NCBI RefSeq assembly: GCF_001078055.1
Contig: NZ_CP010777.1
Location: forward strand, 2,068,408 to 2,132,407
Direction of reading: 5' to 3'
Length of the DNA: 64,000 nucleotides
From: Rufibacter radiotolerans
GTDB lineage: Bacteria; Bacteroidota; Bacteroidia; Cytophagales; Hymenobacteraceae
Under the pieces are notes generated by a model, which had not been told where the DNA came from, did no database searches, and saw nothing but the letters and a program-made list of their open reading frames with translations. Each line of letters begins with the position of its first letter. Position 1 is the first letter of the stretch. Shown here one piece after another: positions 1 through 8,319 of the stretch. A program made the translations under genes and the position numbers.

Positions 1-1013
1 TAGTAGCTAAAATCCCGGCGCCTTCCGCCGCCGAGCTAACCCGGGCCTTGAAAAAAGCTGAGCAGAACATATTTGAGGTAGGCCTTACCACGGTAGTGGA
101 CGCGGGCCTATCCAAATACGCCGTTAACCTGATAGATTCCCTGCAAAAGAAAGGCGAGCTGAACCTGCGGGTTTACGCCATGCTTACTCCCAGCCAGGAA
201 AACAAGGACCATTACTTTAAGACAGGCCCGTACACCACAAATAAGCTGAACGTGCGCTCCTTTAAAGTATACGGTGACGGCGCCCTTGGCTCAAGAGGAG
301 CCTGCCTGATTCACCCCTATTCTGACCGACCCACTGAAAGCGGTTTTCTGTTAGAGACGGTGCAGGAATACAAGGACCTGGCAGCCCAGATGTACGAGCA
401 CAACTTCCAGATGAACACCCATGCTATTGGAGACTCTGCCAACCGGTTGATCCTGCAGATTTACGGAGACAACCTGAAGGGCAAGAACGACCGCCGCTGG
501 CGCGTGGAGCATGCCCAGGTGGTAAACCCAACGGATGTGCCACTGTTCGGAAAATTCAGTATCCTGCCCTCGGTGCAGCCTACCCACGCCACCTCAGATA
601 TGTACTGGGCCGGTGAACGCCTGGGCATGGACCGGGTAAAACATGCCTATGCTTTCAAGGCCTTGTTGCAGCAAAACAACATGATTCCGTTAGGGTCAGA
701 TTTCCCGGTGGAGCACATCAACCCGTTGTATGGGTTTCACTCAGCGGTTGCCAGACAAGATGCTAAGAACTACCCGATTGGGGGCTTCCAGATGGAGAAT
801 GCCTTGAGCCGCGAAGAAGCCTTAAAAGGAACCACTATTTGGGCCGCCTACGCCAACTTTGAGGAGAAGGTTAAAGGCAGTATTGAGCCCGGCAAAATGG
901 CCGACTTCGTTATTCTGGACCAGGATATCATGACCATTAAGCCGGAAGCCATTAGAAATGTGAAAGTGCTTTCCACTTATTTAGGCGGGAAAAAGATGTA
1001 CAGCCGCAATTAG
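1..1013 (+). CDS. YtcJ-like amidohydrolase (5' end outside window)
   Basis: This is the C-terminal ~337 residues of an amidohydrolase_3 (YtcJ/LAF3-like) metal-dependent hydrolase; the frame is open from base 3, so the true start lies upstream of the window. Visible motifs in order are VDAG, the strand DGALGSRGA, THAIGD (metal-binding His region, near bases 417-434), RVEHAQ and LGSDFPVE (catalytic Asp region), then the closing beta-sandwich segment GSIEPGKMADFVILD. Family members hydrolyse exocyclic amides or related C-N bonds. The substrate cannot be read from sequence. The gene converges on the MFS gene and ends in a shared terminator at 1051-1087. Confidence 0.9.
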   Translation, partial: VAKIPAPSAAELTRALKKAEQNIFEVGLTTVVDAGLSKYAVNLIDSLQKKGELNLRVYAMLTPSQENKDHYFKTGPYTTNKLNVRSFKVYGDGALGSRGACLIHPYSDRPTESGFLLETVQEYKDLAAQMYEHNFQMNTHAIGDSANRLILQIYGDNLKGKNDRRWRVEHAQVVNPTDVPLFGKFSILPSVQPTHATSDMYWAGERLGMDRVKHAYAFKALLQQNNMIPLGSDFPVEHINPLYGFHSAVARQDAKNYPIGGFQMENALSREEALKGTTIWAAYANFEEKVKGSIEPGKMADFVILDQDIMTIKPEAIRNVKVLSTYLGGKKMYSRN

Positions 1014-1050
1014 CGTTTTACGCCTGTTTTCGGTAAAACGGCCCCAAAAC
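1014..1050. repeat. GTTTT-palindrome family, copy 1 (degenerate)
   Basis: Imperfect palindrome with the family core CCTGTTTT-N4-AAAACgG flanked by GTTTT and AAAAC; about 12 of 16 arm positions pair. It sits directly after the amidohydrolase stop codon in a convergent gap. Confidence 0.75.
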
Positions 1051-1091
1051 AGAAAAGGCTCCCGGCGCATTGCCGGGAGCCTTTTCTGTTT
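1051..1091. terminator. bidirectional intrinsic terminator
   Basis: A 16-bp perfect stem (AGAAAAGGCTCCCGGC and its complement, 5-nt loop) with A-rich 5' and T-rich 3' flanks, so it works on both strands. It serves the convergent amidohydrolase and MFS genes. Confidence 0.9.
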
Positions 1092-1107
1092 AATAAAGTT
1101 CGTTGGT

Positions 1108-2421
1108 TTAAGCGGCTTGGGCTACCATGGGCGACAGCTTGCGCGTTCTAATGGAAAACAATAGCGCTAAACCTATCACAAAGAACACCAGCAACGTTAA
1201 GATACTGTTGCGCATAGAGCCAAAGATCTGCTCCGTGATCCCGAAAGAAAGCGTACCCAGCGCCAGTCCTACCTTGTCACAGATGTCATAGAAGCTAAAG
1301 AAAGAGGCATGGTCGGTGGTTTCAGGGAGAAGTTTGCTGTAAGTAGACCGAGACAAGGCCTGCACCCCACCCATAACCGCACCTACCACTACCGCCAGTA
1401 AGTAATACTGATTCCCGGTGGTCACGAAATAGGCCCCAATGGTAATGCCTACCCAAACCAAGACCGCCCACATCAGCGCCATGGTGTTGCCTACCCTTCC
1501 CGAGAACCAGGCAAAGAAATAGGCCCCGGCAATGGCCACGGCTTGAATGATCAACAACACCGTAATAAGGGCATTGTCTGGCAACATCAGCTCTTTTGAC
1601 CCGAACAAGGAGGCTACGTACATTACTGTCTGCACCCCCATGTTATAGAAGAAGAAAGCCATCAGGAATCGCTTCAGCAGAGGCAATTCCTTCAGCATCC
1701 TGAACACCTTGCCCAGTTCTTTAAAGCCGTTCAATAAATAACTGCCTTCTGGCTTCTTGTGGTAGGGGTTGCTGGGCAGATAAGCGAAGGAATACTGGGA
1801 GAACCCAAACCACCACAGACCGGTCATCAGAAAGGAGATCCTGGCCGGTAGCGAGGAATCCTCAATCCCAAACCAATCTGCCTTTAGCACCAGCACCAGG
1901 GAAACAATCAGCAGAATCATACTGCCAATATACCCCAGTGAAAATCCTCGGGCACTTAGCTTGTCAAAATTCTCCTCGGTGGCTATTTCTGGCAGATAGG
2001 CATTGTAAAACACAATACTACCGCTGTAGCCAATGGCTGCAATCATAAACAGCAACACAGACAGCGAGAAAGTTTGCTCCGTGAAAAAAAAAAGCCCCAT
2101 ACAGGCCAGGGAGCCCATATAGCAGAAAAAGCGCATAAAGGCCTTCTTGTTCCCCCCGTAATCGGCGATAGCCGTAAGGATAGGGCTCAAGAACGCAATG
2201 GTGAGGAAGGCGCCCGTTAAGGCGTAACTGTACAACACCGAGGCAGAGATGTCATACCCGAAGAAACTGACCATGTCCGTATTCTCCTTTCGGGTGAGCG
2301 CTACGTAATAGATAGGAAATATAGCGGTGGTAATGACCAGGGAATAAACAGAGTTTGCCCAGTCATAGAAACACCAGGCACGCATTACCTTCGGGTTGTT
2401 TTTTGGATCAGATGGAATCAT
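1108..2421 (-). CDS. UMF1/Atg22-like MFS transporter
   Basis: Polytopic membrane protein of about 437 residues with ~12 hydrophobic segments. The N-terminal signature RAWCFYDWANSVYSLVI is typical of the UMF1 (Atg22-like) branch of the major facilitator superfamily, whose bacterial substrates are mostly undefined. The start at 2421 (MIPSDPK) places the signature about 15 residues in, as is usual for the family; an in-frame ATG at 2451 would add MHHSLQWYPP. It lies alone on the minus strand, divergent from the sigma-factor gene. Family assignment is firm; substrate is unknown. Confidence 0.9.
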   Translation of the reverse strand: MIPSDPKNNPKVMRAWCFYDWANSVYSLVITTAIFPIYYVALTRKENTDMVSFFGYDISASVLYSYALTGAFLTIAFLSPILTAIADYGGNKKAFMRFFCYMGSLACMGLFFFTEQTFSLSVLLFMIAAIGYSGSIVFYNAYLPEIATEENFDKLSARGFSLGYIGSMILLIVSLVLVLKADWFGIEDSSLPARISFLMTGLWWFGFSQYSFAYLPSNPYHKKPEGSYLLNGFKELGKVFRMLKELPLLKRFLMAFFFYNMGVQTVMYVASLFGSKELMLPDNALITVLLIIQAVAIAGAYFFAWFSGRVGNTMALMWAVLVWVGITIGAYFVTTGNQYYLLAVVVGAVMGGVQALSRSTYSKLLPETTDHASFFSFYDICDKVGLALGTLSFGITEQIFGSMRNSILTLLVFFVIGLALLFSIRTRKLSPMVAQAA

Positions 2422-2539
2422 AGGAGGGTACCATTGTAAAGAATGGTGCATTTTAGCTTCTAGTTAAGCAAAAGAACGCACATATAAGTGATTGGTTCTC
2501 ATTTTAAGTTGGAAACTTAGGATGACGTTGCGGTTCTTT

Positions 2540-2547
2540 TATCTTTG
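2540..2547 (+). promoter_or_regulatory. probable -7 element for the ECF sigma gene
   Basis: TATCTTTG matches the Bacteroidota -7 consensus TAnnTTTG, 22 bases before the ATG at 2570. A clear TTG -33 box at 19-20 bases is not present. It supports 2570 rather than the upstream in-frame start at 2492, which this promoter would not transcribe. Confidence 0.45.
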
Positions 2548-2569
2548 CATAACACTTAATCAGACTTTT

Positions 2570-3181
2570 ATGGGTACAATTTTACATACCCAGGACCAGG
2601 AGCTTCAACTCCTGCTCAAAACAGATGAGGCGCGGTTCATGGAAACCCTGTTCAGGCAGTACTACACCCTACTCTGCCGGACTGCTGTGCGTTTTACCAA
2701 AGACCCTGACGCAGCCGAGGACCTGGTACAGGAAGTGTTCTGTAAAATCTGGCAGAACAGAGAGACCCTGGAAATCACCTCCTCTTTTAAAGCCTATTTG
2801 GTGCGTTCTGTCACCAACCAAGCACTCAACTACCTGGAGAAACAAAAAAGATTAGTACTATCTGAAGACACCTCGGCGTTTGAAGTTTCTTATTCTGTGA
2901 ACACCACCATGCAGTTGATGGAGGGCAAGGAGATGGAAACCCGTATTCAGACCGCTTTGGGTACGCTGCCCCCGCAATGCCGGGTGATTTTTGAAATGAG
3001 TAGGTTTGAGGAGCTAACCTACAAAGAGATAGCAGATTCCCTGGACCTTTCCCCTAAAACGGTGGAAAACCAAATGGGAAAAGCCCTCAGGATTCTGCGC
3101 GAACTGCTTCTCTCCTTATTATTAGGTTTCTCAGTTTCAATGGGTTTAGCAGAGGTCATTAAAACAAATATCTTAATTTAA
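2570..3181 (+). CDS. ECF RNA polymerase sigma-70 factor (FecI-like)
   Basis: A 203-residue sigma factor. Region 2 is visible as LFRQYYTLLCRTAVRFTKD followed by AAEDLVQEVFCKIW, and region 4 as LPPQCRVIFEMSRFEELTYK followed by EIADSLDLSPKTVENQMGKA (helix-turn-helix that reads the -35/-33 box). Alternative sigma factors of this group direct RNA polymerase to a few promoters and are held inactive by a membrane FecR protein, here the next gene. The ATG at 2570 is preferred because a TATCTTTG -7 box lies between it and the longer start at 2492. The last ~25 residues are hydrophobic, which is common in this Bacteroidota family. Confidence 0.93.
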   Translation: MGTILHTQDQELQLLLKTDEARFMETLFRQYYTLLCRTAVRFTKDPDAAEDLVQEVFCKIWQNRETLEITSSFKAYLVRSVTNQALNYLEKQKRLVLSEDTSAFEVSYSVNTTMQLMEGKEMETRIQTALGTLPPQCRVIFEMSRFEELTYKEIADSLDLSPKTVENQMGKALRILRELLLSLLLGFSVSMGLAEVIKTNILI

Positions 3182-3237
3182 CTATTTCTTTAAGTAGACA
3201 TAGGGGTTACTCCTTCTTTAACTGTCTAATAGACAAC

Positions 3238-4287
3238 ATGGCATACTTATTACAAGACACCCAAGAGAACCCAGAATGGGTTTTAATGGCTAAAGCCCTA
3301 CGGGGAGAGCTGTCAGGGGAAGAGCAACAGGAGTTTTCTGCCTGGTTGAACGAAGACGAGGCCCATACGCAGCAATGGGTAAAAGCCCTTGCCGTTTGGG
3401 AAGAGGTAGGCACCGAGCAGAGTGATTCCTTTACCCCAAACCTGGAGAACGCCTGGTCCTCTTTCTGTGGTAAAGCAGACTTTAAAGCGACAGCGCCTGT
3501 GGCTAATGCGACTACAGTCCCTGCAGAAACCGTGGTGCGCCCGATGTTTGCCTGGAACACCTTATATAAATATGCCGCCGCCCTGGTGTTGGCCGCCGGT
3601 TTGGCCTGGGTAGCCTATCTGCAATTGAACACTTCCCCTCAATGGCTTCAAGTAGCCACTGTATCTGGGGAAAGAAAGATGTTTTATCTGCCAGACAGCA
3701 GCCAGGTAACCTTAAACGCCAACTCCACGCTGCGGTACCAGGCCGCCTTTATGGGCGCTGAGCGGAAGGTAGAATTATCCGGGGAAGGTTTTTTTGAGGT
3801 AAAAAGAAACCCCAGCCAACCATTTGTGGTGGTGAGCGGCACCGCTCAAACCAAGGTGTTAGGCACCTCTTTTAACGTGCGTGCCCTGGTTAGTGAGCAG
3901 GAAATAAAAGTAGCCGTTGTTACCGGTAAAGTTGGTTTCTCTTCCTTGAAAACTCAAAAGCAAGTGGTCCTTACACCCGGGTTCACAGGCGTGCTTACCA
4001 AGGAGGGCCAGATTGCCAAAACAGAAACCACTTCGGCCTCGGCTCCTACCTGGAGAGCATTGGCCTTTAAAGGCAATACCCTGGCAAATGTAGCCTCCCA
4101 GTTGGAAGAGTATTTTAATGTGACCATTCAAATCCCTAACCAGAAATTGCGGCAATGCACCTTTACCGGCACCTTTGACCAACCTGACCTGCAGGAAATC
4201 TTACAGGTGGTGGCGGCTACCTCAGACTCAAAACTAGTAAAGACAGGAAACAAATCATTTACCTTTGAAGGCTCAGGCTGCCAATAA
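3238..4287 (+). CDS. FecR-family anti-sigma factor
   Basis: A 349-residue single-pass inner-membrane protein. The cytoplasmic N-terminal ~95 residues would bind the sigma factor encoded 56 bases upstream. A transmembrane segment follows (YAAALVLAAGLAWVAYL, ~residues 105-121). The periplasmic FecR domain (VSGERKMFYLPDSSQVTLNA through GTSFNVRAL) comes next, then a C-terminal DUF4974-like STN-related segment (ALAFKGNTLANVASQLEEYF). In the Fec paradigm the periplasmic part senses the STN domain of a TonB receptor; a receptor with such a domain starts at 5549. Confidence 0.93.
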   Translation: MAYLLQDTQENPEWVLMAKALRGELSGEEQQEFSAWLNEDEAHTQQWVKALAVWEEVGTEQSDSFTPNLENAWSSFCGKADFKATAPVANATTVPAETVVRPMFAWNTLYKYAAALVLAAGLAWVAYLQLNTSPQWLQVATVSGERKMFYLPDSSQVTLNANSTLRYQAAFMGAERKVELSGEGFFEVKRNPSQPFVVVSGTAQTKVLGTSFNVRALVSEQEIKVAVVTGKVGFSSLKTQKQVVLTPGFTGVLTKEGQIAKTETTSASAPTWRALAFKGNTLANVASQLEEYFNVTIQIPNQKLRQCTFTGTFDQPDLQEILQVVAATSDSKLVKTGNKSFTFEGSGCQ

Positions 4288-4323
4288 CAGGGTTGGCCGC
4301 CATTGAGCCTTTCCACTTTTACC

Positions 4324-5058
4324 ATGTATTTAAAATCCTTCCCCGTTTTCCTCCTGGTCCTTAGTTTGGCCGGAGTTTTTACTTCCTGTGACATTTTAGG
4401 CAATGGCCCTTGCCTGGAAGGGAAAGGCACCACCAAAACGGAAACCCGCGATGTTCCGGTCTTTAAAGGCGTGGACATGCGTCTGCCCGGCAACATACTT
4501 ATCTCCCCCGGCCCTACCCAGGGAGTTTCTATTAAAGGTTTTTCCAACCTGTTGCCGGAAATTATCACAGAGGTAAATGGCACTACCCTGGTCATCAGGT
4601 CGCAGTCCTGCCTGGAGTATACCAACAGTGAAACCACTATTGAGATAAAATTGCCAGACCTGGAGAATGTAGAACTGAAGAGCTCAGCAGATGTAACCGT
4701 CCAGGCAGTTCCATCTTCTAAAAAACTCAGGTTAAGTATTTCTGGGTCAGGTTGTTTGAGGTATTCGGGTAACATTGCCCGTCTGAGCTTGTTGCATTCC
4801 GGTTCCGGAGATATCTTTTTGGATGGCACCGCCAACAGCCTGGAAAGCACCGTTAGCGGAGCAGGCAGAGTGAAAGGGTATTTCATGAAAGCAGATACTG
4901 GTAAAATCATGCTCACCAGTTCAGGCTACCAGCAGGTGTGGGCCAATAATTACCTGGATGCCACCACTACCGGCACAGGCAACATTTACTACCGTGGCCA
5001 CCCCACCACCCTCATCACCTATTCCACCAGCTCCGGAAAGGTGGTGAATGATAACTAA
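4324..5058 (+). CDS. GIN-domain (DUF2807) lipoprotein
   Basis: A 244-residue predicted lipoprotein: signal peptide with lipobox LAGVFTSC (Cys ~20), then a head-GIN/DUF2807 beta-helix (RDVPVFKGVDMRLPGNILIS, ELKSSADVTV, SGSGCLRYSG, SGSGDIFLDGTANSLESTVSG). ATG 4324 is chosen because it gives a clean signal peptide; the frame is open to a TTG at 4303. The family is a putative secreted adhesin or surface protein in Bacteroidota without a defined activity. It is co-directional with the sigma/anti-sigma pair (36-base gap to FecR) and followed by a terminator, so it probably belongs to that transcript. Confidence 0.85.
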   Translation: MYLKSFPVFLLVLSLAGVFTSCDILGNGPCLEGKGTTKTETRDVPVFKGVDMRLPGNILISPGPTQGVSIKGFSNLLPEIITEVNGTTLVIRSQSCLEYTNSETTIEIKLPDLENVELKSSADVTVQAVPSSKKLRLSISGSGCLRYSGNIARLSLLHSGSGDIFLDGTANSLESTVSGAGRVKGYFMKADTGKIMLTSSGYQQVWANNYLDATTTGTGNIYYRGHPTTLITYSTSSGKVVNDN

Positions 5059-5077
5059 ACCTCATTTCCCATTATAA

Positions 5078-5114
5078 ACAAGAAAGGCAGCTATAAGGCT
5101 GCCTTTCTTGTTTT
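5078..5114 (+). terminator. intrinsic terminator after sigma/FecR/GIN unit
   Basis: 14-bp stem ACAAGAAAGGCAGC and its complement around a 6-nt loop, followed by TTTT. It closes the three-gene transcript. Confidence 0.88.
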
Positions 5115-5210
5115 ACTTTATTTAGCATTTAAATTTCCTGAACCACTTATCTCCTAATCTCTTATTAAGAGCCATCCTATTAAATGAGGCGAGCTTAATT
5201 TAGATTTGCA

Positions 5211-5244
5211 TTTTGGGCCTGTTTTCTCAAAAACAGGCCCAAAA
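5211..5244. repeat. GTTTT-palindrome family, copy 2
   Basis: TTTTGGGCCTGTTTT with its exact complement, 15-bp perfect arms and a 4-nt centre. Intergenic, upstream of the TonB receptor. Confidence 0.9.
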
Positions 5245-5345
5245 CAGGTTTATAGATACAAAAAAACCAGCCAAGGCTTCCAGGACAACTTGAATCTTAT
5301 AGGATCTGCCAAAAGGAAGTCTAAGCCGAGAAATTAACTCCATCC

Positions 5346-5383
5346 CGTTTTAGGTCCATTTTTCAAAAAACAGGCTTAAAACG
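5346..5383. repeat. GTTTT-palindrome family, copy 3 (diverged)
   Basis: Outer CGTTTTA and TAAAACG arms are intact, but the left inner arm reads GGTCCATTTTT instead of GCCTGTTTT. An older or partly eroded copy about 100 bases from copy 2. Confidence 0.75.
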
Positions 5384-5548
5384 AATCCATATAAATTGTC
5401 CTCCGGTTACGGTTTTACTTTTTTCTTCAGGATTGCTTTATTCATGTTTGGCTTCTCCCATATTAATTTCCTGTTCAATTTTTTTACTATTCCTGAAATT
5501 CTGAACTTAGCGAAGTCATATTTTGCCACCTAGCGGCATTAAAAACTC

Positions 5549-8224
5549 ATGTCTGGGGCTTTGCCAAAGTTCACTTCTACCCTGCTGTTCGTTTGCCTCA
5601 TGTTCTTCTTTACCAGAAGTGCACAGGCTCAGACGTTTCAGAAGGGAACGGTAGTGAGCTTTCACTACCAAAACCAAACCCTGGAACAGGCATTAAAGGA
5701 TCTTGAAACAAGGTACTCGCTTAATTTCTCTTTTAGCAACACCCAGGTTATCCTTTCCACTCCCCTTACCTGCCAAGCCTCTGGCCTGCCTTTAAAAAAG
5801 GCGCTGCAGTTGCTATGTGAATGTGCAGGCCTCACGTACCAGATCATTGGCGACCAGGTAGTTTTAAAATCAAGGCCCGGCACCCAAAAAACCTTATCCC
5901 TATCTGCCTACACGCAAACCTTGCGGGGGAAAATAGTGGATGCGGGGCTGAATAAACCCTTGATTGGGGCTACTGTCATTCTCACCTCCACAGAGCCGGA
6001 AAGAGCCATTAGCACCGGAGTAGACGGTTCCTTTGTATTTGAAAAAGTGCCTATTGGCAGGCATAAAATCAGGGCCACCTATTTAGGTTACCTGGATAAT
6101 GAGACGGCCAATATTCTGGTAGTTTCTGGTAAGGAAACCGTGGTAACCATTATGCTGGAAGGGAGCACCATTGAAGAGGCCGAAGTGCTGGTGGTGGCCG
6201 AACGCGACAAAGATCTGCCCCAAAACCTATTGATTTCCTCCAGCGTGCATACCCTCCGGACCGATGAGATCAATAGGTTTGCCGGCTCCCGGCAAGACCC
6301 CAGCCGTATGGCCGCCAACTACGCTGGGGTTTCCAGCGCCTCAGACCAGAGAAACGATTTGATCGTGCGAGGCAACTCTCCCTTGGGGGTTCTCTGGAGG
6401 CTGGAAGGCGTGGAAATTCCTAACCCCAACCATTTCACCTTCACCCCTAATACCGGAGGCGCGTTTAGTCTACTCAACAATAACCTTCTGGCAAATTCAG
6501 ATTTCCTGACCGGGGCCTTCCCCGCGGAATACGGCAACCGCATTGGGGCCGTCATGGATGTACGGTTACGGGAGGGGAACAGCAAAAAGATTGAGAACAC
6601 CTTACAACTTGGCCTGAATGGCTTGGAAATGGTTACTGAAGGACCCCTGGTGAAAAAATGGGGCGGCTCTTTCTTGGGCAGCATACGGCTATTTACCTTC
6701 AGACCCCTTGAGAAGCTGGGCGTGGACATTGGGTATGAAGGGTTGCCTCGCTTCCAGGATGGCGCCTTTAAATTGGTTCTCCCTACGCCAAAGGCCGGAA
6801 AATTTGCGGCCTGGGGAATTGCAGGAAGCAGCAACGTGACCATCTATGACATAGACAAGGACACTACCACTTGGGGGAAGGTAAGGTACCGGCTGGAACC
6901 TACCTTGAATAACCAGATGTACGCCTTTGGACTGCACCACACCTATTCACTGTTCCCCAAAACCGTTACAGAGGTAATAGTGTCCACCTCCGGAAGTCAG
7001 GTAGAGGCTACCAGCAATGCCACCTTCCGCAACCTGCAGAAACGGCTTTTCTATTACCTCCGCAATTACGAGCAACAGCTTATCACCAAATTCAACCTCA
7101 CCCATAAACCCAACCACAAACTCCTTTTCAAAAGCGGGCTTACCTGGCAGAAGATGTATTACAATAACCAGGAGATCATGTACCAGGACCTGAGGGACGT
7201 GTATGAGATTCCTTTGGATGCCCAGGGATCGGCCTCCTTATGGCAAGGGTACATTTTAGGGAAATACAATCTTTCGCCGCGCTTTGATCTGCAGGCAGGC
7301 CTTTATTCACAGAGGTTCTCCATTGGGAAAAGGCTTTCTGTGGAGCCCCGCCTTTCACTGGATTTTTTTATCACAGATGCCCACCGTCTTTTCCTTTCCG
7401 GCGGTATGCAGAGCCAGACGCAACCGCTGGTATACTATGAATACCGGTTCTTCTCTCAGGAGACCGCTGAGTTCAACCAACCCTACAACAAACTGGATTT
7501 TACCCGAAGCAAACAGGTGGTGCTTGGCTATAACTATAAAATCAACCCAGACCTACGCTTTAAAGCGGAAACCTATTTCCAATACCACCATAAAGTACCG
7601 GTAAGTAAAAGAGAGGGCGAAGAGGCATTTTCCATGCTGAACCTGGGCACTGACTACACATTTGTTACCGTTGACAGTGTGGTTAGCAAAGGAACGGGCC
7701 GCAACTACGGCCTGGAACTGACTCTGGAGCGTTTCCCTAAAAACGGATTCTACGCCTTAGGAAACCTTACCCTGCTGCAGTCACGGTATGCCGGCGGAGA
7801 CGGAAAGATAAGGCCAACCACCTTCAGCGTTGGGTTTATCTCCAATTTATTAGTGGGGAAGGAAATTGATCTGGATCTTGAAAAACGCCACCATCTTTCC
7901 TTGGATCTGCGGGTAAATTACACAGGAGGAAGAAGGATAATTCCGATAGATGAGGAGAGAACTATCAATGAACCAACTGATAAGATTTATTTTGATGTCA
8001 AGAACGCCTACTTACCCCAATTAAAGAATTATTTCAGGGCAGACATTCGCTTTTCTTACCAGCTAAATACCCTTAAAACCACCCATTGGATTTATGCTGC
8101 CGCAGATAATTTCTTAAACAGCAGAAATGAATTATACTACGGATGGGATTTAGAAGAAAATAAAGCTAAAAAGTATTACCAGTTAGGTATTTATCCCTAT
8201 CTAGGGTATAGAATTCAGTTTTAA
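5549..8224 (+). CDS. TonB-dependent receptor with STN signalling domain
   Basis: An 891-residue outer-membrane receptor. Order: signal peptide ending SAQAQ (~28); secretin/TonB N-terminal STN domain (VSFHYQNQTLEQALKDLETR to YQIIGDQVVLK, ~35-110); carboxypeptidase-regulatory-like Ig fold (GKIVDAGLNKPLIGATVIL, ~125-215); plug with DLIVRGNSPLGVLWRLEGVE (~270-300); and a 22-strand-type barrel ending GYRIQF with terminal Phe. The STN domain is the part that relays ligand occupancy to FecR, and the FecI/FecR pair is encoded just upstream. No SusD follows, so the substrate may be an iron chelate or another small ligand; this is inference. Confidence 0.93.
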   Translation: MSGALPKFTSTLLFVCLMFFFTRSAQAQTFQKGTVVSFHYQNQTLEQALKDLETRYSLNFSFSNTQVILSTPLTCQASGLPLKKALQLLCECAGLTYQIIGDQVVLKSRPGTQKTLSLSAYTQTLRGKIVDAGLNKPLIGATVILTSTEPERAISTGVDGSFVFEKVPIGRHKIRATYLGYLDNETANILVVSGKETVVTIMLEGSTIEEAEVLVVAERDKDLPQNLLISSSVHTLRTDEINRFAGSRQDPSRMAANYAGVSSASDQRNDLIVRGNSPLGVLWRLEGVEIPNPNHFTFTPNTGGAFSLLNNNLLANSDFLTGAFPAEYGNRIGAVMDVRLREGNSKKIENTLQLGLNGLEMVTEGPLVKKWGGSFLGSIRLFTFRPLEKLGVDIGYEGLPRFQDGAFKLVLPTPKAGKFAAWGIAGSSNVTIYDIDKDTTTWGKVRYRLEPTLNNQMYAFGLHHTYSLFPKTVTEVIVSTSGSQVEATSNATFRNLQKRLFYYLRNYEQQLITKFNLTHKPNHKLLFKSGLTWQKMYYNNQEIMYQDLRDVYEIPLDAQGSASLWQGYILGKYNLSPRFDLQAGLYSQRFSIGKRLSVEPRLSLDFFITDAHRLFLSGGMQSQTQPLVYYEYRFFSQETAEFNQPYNKLDFTRSKQVVLGYNYKINPDLRFKAETYFQYHHKVPVSKREGEEAFSMLNLGTDYTFVTVDSVVSKGTGRNYGLELTLERFPKNGFYALGNLTLLQSRYAGGDGKIRPTTFSVGFISNLLVGKEIDLDLEKRHHLSLDLRVNYTGGRRIIPIDEERTINEPTDKIYFDVKNAYLPQLKNYFRADIRFSYQLNTLKTTHWIYAAADNFLNSRNELYYGWDLEENKAKKYYQLGIYPYLGYRIQF

Positions 8225-8319
8225 TTTAAATGACTATACCTAAAACAAATCATCTTTATTAGCCTCAGATATTACCCTTTCAAAAGTAGTTTTTCCCCAT
8301 AATGTTTTTTACCTGCCAA

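Larger units (their letters stand above)
5115..5548. other. intergenic region with two repeat copies
   Basis: About 430 bases without a credible gene between the GIN lipoprotein terminator and the TonB receptor. It holds palindrome copies 2 and 3 and an AT-rich leader ending in TCATATTTTGCC (5517-5528), which may contain the receptor promoter. The -7 match is imperfect. Confidence 0.6.

Noticed and set aside
2492-2569. Longer N-terminus for the sigma factor
   Set aside because: A -7 promoter element lies inside this stretch and the ATG at 2570 gives the normal family length.
5059-5548. Possible small RNA or attenuator before the TonB receptor
   Set aside because: Only palindrome copies and AT-rich DNA were found; no defined start and stop signals for an RNA.
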